From Actinomycetota bacterium (GTDB lineage Bacteria; Actinomycetota; UBA4738), in assembly GCA_005888465.1 (NCBI GenBank), contig VAYJ01000188.1, positions 1 through 5,638 of the forward strand: a DNA stretch of 5,638 nt. The letters are read 5' to 3'. Below the pieces are notes generated by a model. The model was given only the letters and a program-made list of their open reading frames with translations. It made no database searches and was not told the origin of the DNA. Below, one piece after another: positions 1 through 5,358 of this stretch (within the stretch, counting starts at the first letter, position 1; the number at the start of each line of letters is the position of its first letter). A program made the position numbers and the translations under genes.

Positions 1-805
1 CGGCGCCGAGACCGTCTACGCGAGCGACGACGCCATGTTCGCCGACTATGTGGCGCAGCCGGCGGCCTTCGTGCTGCACCAACTCGCGAGCACCCACCAG
101 CCCGAGCTGATCCTCTTCGGTCCGACGTACGACAGCCGGGACCTGGCCGGCCGCCTCCAGGCGCGGACCGGCTCGTCCCTCATGACGAACGTCACCGACA
201 TCCTGACCACGGATTACGCACAGACCCAGATCTTCGGCGGCACGAAGATCGTGGACGTGACGCTCTCCGGCCCAAACCCGAAGCTCCTCATCGGCCGCCC
301 CAAGGCGTTCCCCGCCGAGTCCTCCGGAGGCACCGCAACCGTCAACCCCATCGACATCCAAGTCCCCGACGACCAGAAGCAGGTCAAACGCATCGAACGC
401 CACGTCGAGCAGGGCTCGGGGCCCAAGCTCGAGGAGGCGAAAGTCGTCGTCTCCGGGGGCCGCGGCCTGCAGGACCCCAAGAACTTCGAGCTGCTCAGGG
501 ACCTCGCCGCCGCGATCGGGAACGCCGCCGTCGGCGCATCACGAGCCGTGGTCGATGCCGGCTGGGTCCCCTACAGCATGCAGATCGGGCAGACGGGCAA
601 GACGGTCAAGCCCGAGGTCTACATCGCGGTCGGCATCAGCGGCGCCACGCAGCACATGGTCGGCATGAAGGAGGCGAAGCGGATCGTCGCGATCAACAAG
701 GACAAGGACGCGCCGATCTTCTCGATCGCCGACCTCGGCATCGTGGGCGACGCGCTCGCGATCCTTCCGAAGATCACCGAGCAGATCCGCGCCGCGAAGG
801 GCTGA
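1..805 (+). CDS. etfA: Electron transfer flavoprotein alpha subunit, 5'-truncated by window edge
   Basis: The alpha subunit of the EtfAB heterodimer carries FAD and passes electrons from acyl-CoA and other flavoprotein dehydrogenases to the quinone pool via ETF-quinone oxidoreductase. The reading frame is open from base 2, so the gene begins left of the window; 267 codons are visible, against a usual length near 320, and roughly the first 50 residues are missing. The visible part holds the end of the N-terminal domain and the whole C-terminal FAD-binding domain. Diagnostic stretches are VVSGGRG (about nt 445-465), AAVGASRAVVDAG (about nt 521-562), QIGQTGK (about nt 580-603) and a close match to the family signature, GISGATQHMVG followed by IVAINKD (about nt 632-706). 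The frame ends at TGA 803-805. etfB is commonly adjacent and may lie to the left. A strong terminator lies downstream at 941-974. The identification is secure. Confidence 0.96.
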   Translation, partial: GAETVYASDDAMFADYVAQPAAFVLHQLASTHQPELILFGPTYDSRDLAGRLQARTGSSLMTNVTDILTTDYAQTQIFGGTKIVDVTLSGPNPKLLIGRPKAFPAESSGGTATVNPIDIQVPDDQKQVKRIERHVEQGSGPKLEEAKVVVSGGRGLQDPKNFELLRDLAAAIGNAAVGASRAVVDAGWVPYSMQIGQTGKTVKPEVYIAVGISGATQHMVGMKEAKRIVAINKDKDAPIFSIADLGIVGDALAILPKITEQIRAAKG

Positions 806-854
806 GCCCTCGCCGGTTTTGTCACTCGATTTCGTCGCTGAGCACGGAGCCGGC

Positions 855-884
855 TTTACAAGCGGCGAATCGTTCTCGTATCGT
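855..884 (+). promoter_or_regulatory. Candidate promoter upstream of structured leader
   Basis: TTTACA (855-860) matches the -35 consensus at 5 of 6 positions. It is followed after 18 bp by TATCGT (879-884), which fits the actinobacterial TAnnnT -10 form. The expected start site is near 891, exactly where the inverted-repeat-rich stretch begins. Two copies of ATCGTTC (869-875 and 880-886) lie within or next to it, 11 bp apart, and could be an operator half-site pair. This is pattern matching only; such hexamers also occur by chance. Confidence 0.3.
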
Positions 885-890
885 TCGCAT

Positions 891-974
891 GTCACGAAGT
901 GAGGCAGGGCCGCAAGGCCAGGCAGCGCGGAGTGACGAGAGGGAGCGGGCCTTCGGGTTCGCTCCCTTTCTTTT
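891..974 (+). ncRNA. Candidate short structured RNA or attenuator leader
   Basis: The 84 nt from the predicted start near 891 to the terminator U-tract carry several self-complementary elements. GTCAC (891-895) can pair with GTGAC (932-936), enclosing a GGCC-GCAA-GGCC hairpin (908-919) with a GNRA tetraloop. The same 5' arm can instead fold locally, as TCAC (892-895) pairing with GTGA (899-902), so two folds compete. The intrinsic terminator hairpin follows directly. No open frame of note is present. I recognise no known riboswitch or sRNA family in it. It may be a small RNA, a leader attenuating the downstream fusion gene, or simply the structured 3' UTR of etfA. Confidence 0.3.
941..974 (+). 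terminator. Strong rho-independent terminator with UUCG tetraloop
   Basis: GGGAGCGGGCC (941-951), loop TTCG (952-955) and GGTTCGCTCCC (956-966) form an 11-bp stem with no mismatches if two G-U wobbles are allowed. The stem is capped by a stable UUCG tetraloop and followed by TTTCTTTT (967-974). It lies 136 bp after the etfA stop and only 22 bp before the next ATG at 997. It can end the etf transcript, and if transcription of the downstream gene starts upstream of it, it would act as an attenuator. Confidence 0.82.
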
Positions 975-996
975 CACCAGGTAGCGTTCGCACGCG

Positions 997-3021
997 ATGA
1001 CCACGCGCATCCTGCTCGACACATCGAGCCTCATGTACCGCGCGTTCTTCTCCACGCCCCCCACCGTGACGAGCCCCGCCGGGGAGCCGGTCAATGCCAT
1101 CCACGGCTATCTGGACATGACCTCGCGGCTGGTCGGATCGCGTCGGCCGGATCGGCTCGTTCACGTCTATGACGACGACTGGCGGCCGGCCGCGCGCGTC
1201 GCCGTCTACGCCGGCTACAAGGCGAACCGCCAGCCGGACCCCGAGGGTCTGCCGGAGCAGTTCGGGTTCCTCCGCGAACTGCTGGACGCGCTCGGGTTCG
1301 CGCAGGCCGACGCGCCGGACTTCGAGGCGGAGGACGCGATCGGAGCTCTCTGCGCGAAGGCGAAACGCGGCGTGGCTACGGACATCGTCACTGGCGACCG
1401 CGACCTCATCCAGCTCGTACGCGATCCGGTCGTTCGGGTCCTGTTTACGCTGCGCGGGGTCACGGACCTTCGGGTCCTGGACGAAGCCGGGGTCCTGGAG
1501 AAGTACGGCGTGCCGGCCTCTCGCTACGCCGAGTTCGCGACCCTCCGCGGCGACCCGTCGGACGGGCTGCCCGGCGTCCGCGGCGTCGGCGAGAAGACGG
1601 CGCGCCTGCTCGTCCAGGCCTACCCGAGCCTCGACGCGCTCGTGGCGGATGCGAAGTCGGACAAGCGGGCCGGAGCTCCGCTGCAGCGCTCGCCGTCACT
1701 CCGCACGGCGATCCGGGACGCGGCTGACTACCTGGAGGCCATGCGGAAGATCGTTCCCATCCGCACCGACATCCCCGTTCGCGAGTGGGAGCACCCCCGC
1801 GACGACGCGAAGGTCGAGGAGCTGTCCGACCGGTACGGTGTCGGCGGCCCGGTGCGCCGCCTTCATGCCGCGATGGCAGGCGCCCGAAGCAGAGAGGGGC
1901 AGTCCGTCATCCGCGAGATGACGCGCCTCGCCATCGCGCACGGGGCGATCAACCTTGCGCAGGGCTTCCCCGACTTCCCGGCGCCGGAGTCCGTCAAGAG
2001 GGCGGCCCAGGACGCCATCGCGGCCGACGTCAACCAGTACGCGATCACGTGGGGCGCCAAGGGCTTCCGCGACGCCATCGCGGCGAAGTTCGAGCGGACC
2101 TACGGCGTTGCCGTGGACCCCGAGCGGCAGCTCTGCGTCACCTGTGGGTCGACCGAGGCGATGGTCGCCTCCATGCTCGCCGTGATCGACCCGGGCGACG
2201 AGGTCATCGTCTTCGAGCCGTACTACGAGAACTACGGACCCGACGCCATCCTGGCCGGCGCGGTGCCGCGGTACGTGACGCTGCACGAGCCCGACTGGTC
2301 GTTCGACGAGGGGGAGCTCGCGGCGGCCTTCAACGACCGGACCCGCGGGATCATCCTGAATACGCCGAACAACCCGACCGGCAGGGTCTTCACGCGCGAG
2401 GAGCTGGAGATCATTTCGGGCCTGTGCCAGCGCTTCGGCGTGGTCGCGTTCACCGACGAGATCTACGAGCACATCACCTACGAGGGAGCCGAGCACATCC
2501 CGCTGATCACGGTGGCGGGGATGGAGGATCGAACGGTCCTGGTGAACGCCCTCTCGAAGACATACTCCGTGACGGGGTGGCGGGTCGGGTGGACGATCTC
2601 GTCGCCGGCGCTCACCGACGGCATCCGCAAGGTGCACGACTTCCTGACGGTGGGCGCGGCGGCGCCGCTGCAGGAAGCGGGTGTCGTCGCGCTGAATCTT
2701 CCGGAGGAGTACTACTCGCGGATGGCGAGTGAGTACCTGGAGCGACGCGACCTGATGCTGGAGATCCTCGAAAGCGTAGGGCTCAAGTCGTCCGTGCCGC
2801 GAGGCGCCTACTACATCATGACGGAGGTCGGACATCTGGGTTTCGACGACGACGCAGCCGCCGCCGAGCATCTGGTCAAGGAGATCGGCGTGGCGACGGT
2901 CCCAGGCTCGTCGTTCTACTCGAAACCGGAGCTCGGCCGAACGAAGCTCCGCTTCTCGTTCTGCAAGAAGCTGCAGACGCTCCGCGCCGCGGGGGACCGC
3001 CTGGCGAAGCTCGCGAAATAG
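997..3021 (+). CDS. Fusion protein: 5'-3' exonuclease (FEN-like) joined to fold-type I aminotransferase
   Basis: One 674-residue frame carries two complete enzymes. Residues 1-292 match the stand-alone actinobacterial 5'-3' exonuclease related to the Pol I N-terminal domain: LLDTSSLMYRAFF (D8), YDDDWRPAAR (D59-D61), YKANR (75-78), EAED (110-113, where the family usually has EADD), TGDRDL (D134, D136), and GDPSDGLPGVRGVGEKTA (185-202), the helix-3-turn-helix. Such proteins cleave flaps or 5' ends with divalent metals. Residues 293-674 (382 aa, full family length) are a PLP-dependent class I/II aminotransferase resembling kynurenine/glutamine/methionine transaminases: NLAQGFPDFP (319-328), GSTEA (384-388), NTPNNPTG (455-462, N459), D487 and Y490, Schiff-base K521, phosphate-binding R529, carboxylate-binding R652. 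No stop or frame change separates the halves, and there is almost no linker. The ribosome binding site before ATG 997 is weak (CCAGG, 977-981). Substrates of both halves are unknown. Internal ATG 1873 could be an ancestral or alternative aminotransferase start. Confidence 0.88.
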   Translation: MTTRILLDTSSLMYRAFFSTPPTVTSPAGEPVNAIHGYLDMTSRLVGSRRPDRLVHVYDDDWRPAARVAVYAGYKANRQPDPEGLPEQFGFLRELLDALGFAQADAPDFEAEDAIGALCAKAKRGVATDIVTGDRDLIQLVRDPVVRVLFTLRGVTDLRVLDEAGVLEKYGVPASRYAEFATLRGDPSDGLPGVRGVGEKTARLLVQAYPSLDALVADAKSDKRAGAPLQRSPSLRTAIRDAADYLEAMRKIVPIRTDIPVREWEHPRDDAKVEELSDRYGVGGPVRRLHAAMAGARSREGQSVIREMTRLAIAHGAINLAQGFPDFPAPESVKRAAQDAIAADVNQYAITWGAKGFRDAIAAKFERTYGVAVDPERQLCVTCGSTEAMVASMLAVIDPGDEVIVFEPYYENYGPDAILAGAVPRYVTLHEPDWSFDEGELAAAFNDRTRGIILNTPNNPTGRVFTREELEIISGLCQRFGVVAFTDEIYEHITYEGAEHIPLITVAGMEDRTVLVNALSKTYSVTGWRVGWTISSPALTDGIRKVHDFLTVGAAAPLQEAGVVALNLPEEYYSRMASEYLERRDLMLEILESVGLKSSVPRGAYYIMTEVGHLGFDDDAAAAEHLVKEIGVATVPGSSFYSKPELGRTKLRFSFCKKLQTLRAAGDRLAKLAK

Positions 3022-3025
3022 GTAC

Positions 3026-3053
3026 TTGCGTTCCGCTGCGGGCGCGTTAGGGT
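3026..3053 (+). promoter_or_regulatory. Candidate promoter for the DivIVA-domain gene
   Basis: TTGCGT (3026-3031) and TAGGGT (3048-3053) are separated by 16 bp and fit the actinobacterial housekeeping pattern TTGnnn/TAnnnT. They lie just after the stop of the fusion gene at 3021. A start near 3060 would give a leader of about 60 nt before ATG 3120. No terminator hairpin is visible between 3022 and 3119, so read-through from the fusion gene is also possible. Confidence 0.4.
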
Positions 3054-3107
3054 GGTCGTCCGACGTCCCACAGCTGGCTGGCCTTCCCCATGCAATCGGT
3101 CAGCAGG

Positions 3108-3115
3108 AAGGAGGT
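3108..3115 (+). promoter_or_regulatory. Ribosome binding site that decides the divIVA-like start
   Basis: AAGGAGGT is an essentially perfect anti-16S match, with its GGAGG core ending 5 nt before ATG 3120. An in-frame ATG at 3090 exists but has no Shine-Dalgarno sequence and would make this purine block coding, so 3120 is preferred. Confidence 0.85.
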
Positions 3116-3119
3116 CTCC

Positions 3120-3854
3120 ATGTCGACCGCTGGTATCGGCCTGCTCGGCTCCGACGCCGACAACGAGCTGCACCCGCAGTTCACGCGCGTCTTGAAGGGC
3201 CTCGATCCCGATGAGGTCGAGTCCTACGTTTCGGCGGTGATCCGCCGCGTCGACGGGCTCGAGCGAGAGCTGAAGCAGGTCGTGGAGCAACGCGACCTCG
3301 CGCAGCGGCGCTATGCGTCGGTGCGGGAGGAGGCGTACCGGCAGGCCGCCGCGCGGATGGGCGACGTGCTCCGCACCGCCGATATGCAGGCGGAGCGGTT
3401 GCGCCAGGAGTCCGAGGAGGAGGCCGCGCGCCGCATCGCCGAGGCGACCGAGGAGGGCGAGCGGATCCGCATGGACGCGCAGGGCGAGGCCCATCGGCTT
3501 CGCCAGGAGGGGCAGAGCACCCTTCGGCTGGCGCAGGCCGAGGCCGAGCGGGTGCTTGGCGGCCTGGCCGCGCGGCGCGAGGCCATGATCGCTGAGATGA
3601 CCGTCATCCGCGACCGGATGGGCGGGGTGCTCGAACAGCTCGAGAACGTGATCGGCGCGACCGCGCAGCCGCTCGCGATCGCCGAGCCGCCGCAGCCCGC
3701 ACGACTCCTCGAGGCGAGCGAGCCGGAGCAGACGACGCTCGTCGAGCAGCCGGACATCGAGCTGGGCGACGAGTCGGATGACCTGCTCGGGATGGACGAC
3801 GGCTTCGACTTCGACATTCCGGACATCTTGGGATCCGAGCTGGACGAGCAGTAA
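3120..3854 (+). CDS. DivIVA-domain coiled-coil protein (cell division / polar growth)
   Basis: This is a 244-residue cytoplasmic protein of the DivIVA/Wag31 type, a family that assembles at curved membrane, poles or septa and organises peptidoglycan synthesis or chromosome positioning. Residues about 18-60 hold the DivIVA N-terminal motif (HPQFTRVLKGLDPDEVESYV, then a leucine-heptad helix). About 60-185 is a long charged coiled coil rich in E, R, Q and A (for example AERLRQESEEEAARRIAEA). A Pro/Ala-rich linker follows (about 186-214). The last 30 residues contain 12 acidic and no basic residues, with an FDFDIPDIL core. There is no transmembrane segment or signal peptide. The start at 3120 is chosen for its near-perfect ribosome binding site. 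A candidate promoter lies at 3026-3053. The stop TAA (3852-3854) is 6 bp from the stop of the convergent gene. It could be Wag31 itself or one of the shorter DivIVA paralogues; the sequence does not decide. Confidence 0.85.
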   Translation: MSTAGIGLLGSDADNELHPQFTRVLKGLDPDEVESYVSAVIRRVDGLERELKQVVEQRDLAQRRYASVREEAYRQAAARMGDVLRTADMQAERLRQESEEEAARRIAEATEEGERIRMDAQGEAHRLRQEGQSTLRLAQAEAERVLGGLAARREAMIAEMTVIRDRMGGVLEQLENVIGATAQPLAIAEPPQPARLLEASEPEQTTLVEQPDIELGDESDDLLGMDDGFDFDIPDILGSELDEQ

Positions 3855-3860
3855 GCCGCG

Positions 3861-4538
3861 TCAGCCGACAGGCGCCGTTCCCTCCACTCGACGGCGGTCG
3901 ACCGCGCCCGGAAACACCTGGTCGAAGAGCGCTTCGTCGTCTCGGTGGATCGCGGTGCTCGCGATCTCCGCGGCGTCCAGCTGGAACCGCCAGAGCGGGT
4001 TCGTGGGGTGCGCCGCGTGCACGAGCATGCTCCCGGTGCCGGGCAGGTAGCCGAGGTTCGCACGTCCCCCGAACGTTTCGTGCGTCAGGGCGAGCGCGGT
4101 CCCGGGGTCCTCGTCCTCCCGCAGCCGCGACGCGAAGAAGCGAAAGCCCACCTCACTGTCTGCCTCCCCTTGGAGCTCCCCGGAGAACGTCGGCCGGTAG
4201 TCGGCGTGCCGCTCGAGGAACCCGTTGTGGCAGAACGCGAACGAGCCGTCCGGCTCGACGAAGGGCTGCGTGTCGCCGAGCACCGGCGGGAACCCCTCCG
4301 ACGGCTTGCGGAGATGGACCAGGAACCGGTCGGATCGGACGGACGAGAGACGCTCCACGCCCGCAGCATCCTGCGCCATGGGGACGGGGTTGCGGTAGCC
4401 GGTGACGCGGTCGCTGTCACGCCAGGCGACCCCCCACCCCTCACCCGCGAAGCCGAGAAGCTCGAGCGACAGCGACCACGCTCGGAGCTCCGCGAACGAA
4501 CGCGGCTCCGCGAACGCAACGGCGAGCACCTCGCACAC
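3861..4538 (-). CDS. Class II glutamine amidotransferase-like protein (YafJ/EgtC type)
   Basis: This 225-residue protein has the N-terminal nucleophile amidohydrolase pattern of class II glutamine amidotransferases, which release ammonia from glutamine or hydrolyse related gamma-glutamyl amides. The frame is open upstream to 4751, but GTG at 4538-4536 is chosen because it is followed at once by TGC, giving Met-Cys2; removing Met exposes the required N-terminal cysteine. Other family motifs follow in order: LLGFAGEGWGVAW (27-39), VHLRKPSEG (74-82, R77), DTQPF (89-93, usually NTHPF), CHNG (103-106, N105, G106) and GEADSE (124-129). No synthetase or acceptor domain is attached and none is encoded nearby, as in YafJ and EgtC; no other ergothioneine gene is visible, so EgtC function is not supported. 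No Shine-Dalgarno precedes the GTG, and a -10-like TACCGT ends 8 nt upstream, suggesting a leaderless transcript. It is divergent from the SDR gene and convergent with the DivIVA gene. Confidence 0.82.
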   Translation of the reverse strand: MCEVLAVAFAEPRSFAELRAWSLSLELLGFAGEGWGVAWRDSDRVTGYRNPVPMAQDAAGVERLSSVRSDRFLVHLRKPSEGFPPVLGDTQPFVEPDGSFAFCHNGFLERHADYRPTFSGELQGEADSEVGFRFFASRLREDEDPGTALALTHETFGGRANLGYLPGTGSMLVHAAHPTNPLWRFQLDAAEIASTAIHRDDEALFDQVFPGAVDRRRVEGTAPVG

Positions 4539-4550
4539 GAGCGGCCACGG

Positions 4551-4556
4551 TACAGT
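4551..4556 (+). promoter_or_regulatory. Candidate -10 element for the SDR gene
   Basis: TACAGT fits TAnnnT and would place the start near 4563, just before the Shine-Dalgarno block at 4565. I see no convincing -35 hexamer 16-19 bp upstream. Its first two bases are shared with the minus-strand -10 element at 4552-4547. Confidence 0.25.
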
Positions 4557-4564
4557 GTCGCCCC

Positions 4565-4572
4565 GGAGGAGG
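4565..4572 (+). promoter_or_regulatory. Ribosome binding site that decides the SDR start
   Basis: GGAGGAGG ends 6 nt before ATG 4579. The frame is open upstream to ATG 4402, but that part is antisense to the amidotransferase gene and has no family similarity, whereas 4579 places the TGxxxGxG motif at residues 13-20 as expected. Confidence 0.85.
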
Positions 4573-4578
4573 ACAACG

Positions 4579-5358
4579 ATGGAGCTCGGGCTCTCCGGCA
4601 AGGCCGCGATCGTCACCGGCGCGTCGAAAGGGCTCGGGCGCGCTATTGCCCGCGAGCTCGCCGGCGAGGGCGCGAACGTGGCGATCTGTTCGCGAGGCGC
4701 GGGCGAGATCGAAGCCGCGGCCGAGGAGCTTCGCGCGACCGGGCGAAACATCTACGCGCAAGCTGCCGACGTCACCGATCCCGCCGCGGTGACCGACTTC
4801 GTCGAGCGATCCGCGCAGGCCCTCGGCGGGCTCGACATCCTGGTGAACAACGCGGGCCGCGCCCACCCCGGCACGTTCGAGACGCTCTCCGACGCCGACT
4901 GGCAGTCCGACCTGGACGTCAAGCTGTTCTCGATGATCCGCTGCTCTCGCGCCGCCCTCCCCCACCTGCGGGCTCGGGGCGGCGGCCGCGTCGTCAATAT
5001 CAACGCCGTGTTCGGGAAGTATCCGGACCCCGCCTTCTTCGCGACCAGCGTCAATCGGGCCGCCTGCCTCTCGTTCACGAAGGCGCTCGCGATCGAGCTC
5101 GCGCCCGACGGGATCCTCGTGAACAGCGTGAACATCGGCTACGTCGAGACGCCGCAGTGGGAGCGCATCCACGAGCGGCGTGCGCCGGATCTGCGCCGCG
5201 AGGAGTTCCTCCGTCGAACCGCCGCCGACGTCCCGCTCGGACGCTTCGGGACGCCGGAGGACGTCTCGGCGGTCGTGGCGTTCCTCGCGAGCGAACGCGC
5301 GGGCTACCTCACGGGCGCGTCGATCGACGTCGCCGGCGGGTTCGGCCGGTACCTCTAG
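4579..5358 (+). CDS. Short-chain dehydrogenase/reductase-fold protein lacking the canonical catalytic tetrad
   Basis: This 259-residue protein has the normal length and layout of a classical SDR. The dinucleotide-binding motif TGASKGLG (13-20) and the structural NNAG motif (90-93) are intact, D64-V65 corresponds to the adenine-contacting DV, and the C-terminal LTGASIDVAGG block closes the fold. In a gapless alignment by eye with FabG from GRVVNI onward, the catalytic Ser position is A143, Tyr is T156 and Lys is R160; aligning backward, the tetrad Asn is K115. The enzyme therefore cannot use the standard Ser-Tyr-Lys proton relay. It may be a divergent SDR subfamily with another mechanism, a binding protein or a decarboxylase-like relative. 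Oxidoreductase activity is not assured and the substrate is unknown. The start at ATG 4579 is supported by GGAGGAGG. Its TAG stop overlaps the stop of the convergent ilvE. Confidence 0.88.
   Translation: MELGLSGKAAIVTGASKGLGRAIARELAGEGANVAICSRGAGEIEAAAEELRATGRNIYAQAADVTDPAAVTDFVERSAQALGGLDILVNNAGRAHPGTFETLSDADWQSDLDVKLFSMIRCSRAALPHLRARGGGRVVNINAVFGKYPDPAFFATSVNRAACLSFTKALAIELAPDGILVNSVNIGYVETPQWERIHERRAPDLRREEFLRRTAADVPLGRFGTPEDVSAVVAFLASERAGYLTGASIDVAGGFGRYL

Larger units (their letters stand above)
4547..4576 (-). promoter_or_regulatory. Candidate promoter of the amidotransferase gene, leaderless type
   Basis: Read on the minus strand, TTGTCC (4576-4571) and TACCGT (4552-4547) are 18 bp apart and fit TTGnnn/TAnnnT. 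Eight bases then separate the -10 element from the GTG start at 4538, so transcription would begin at or next to the start codon. This agrees with the lack of a Shine-Dalgarno sequence. It is a consensus match only. Confidence 0.4.

Noticed and set aside
865..888. GCGAA and TTCGC arms flanking the two ATCGTTC copies, as a possible operator
   Set aside because: The arms are only 5 bp and the interior is not symmetrical. The direct repeats are noted with the candidate promoter but do not support a separate operator call.
1169..1921. Plus-strand frame overlapping the exonuclease, ending in the ATGA at 1918-1921
   Set aside because: Its translation is Arg/Ser/Thr-rich with no exonuclease motifs, so it is not a gene. 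Only its terminal stop matters, as a possible trace of an indel at the fusion junction, and that is reported separately.
1696..2871. Long minus-strand open frame opposite the aminotransferase half
   Set aside because: Composition is Arg/His/Asp-rich and low in complexity, as expected from the complement of a high-GC3 gene, and no family motif is present.
3090..3119. Earlier ATG (3090) for the DivIVA-domain protein
   Set aside because: It lacks a Shine-Dalgarno sequence and would make the near-perfect AAGGAGGT at 3108-3115 part of the coding sequence.
3894..3905. Perfect 12-bp palindrome GCGGTCGACCGC
   Set aside because: It lies inside the amidotransferase coding region, where it encodes part of an Arg-rich stretch. 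It is a single copy with no partner site, and palindromes of this length are not surprising at this base composition.
4539..4751. Longer N-terminus for the amidotransferase (frame open to 4751)
   Set aside because: It would bury the catalytic cysteine internally, it overlaps the SDR coding region antisense, and it has no similarity to the family.
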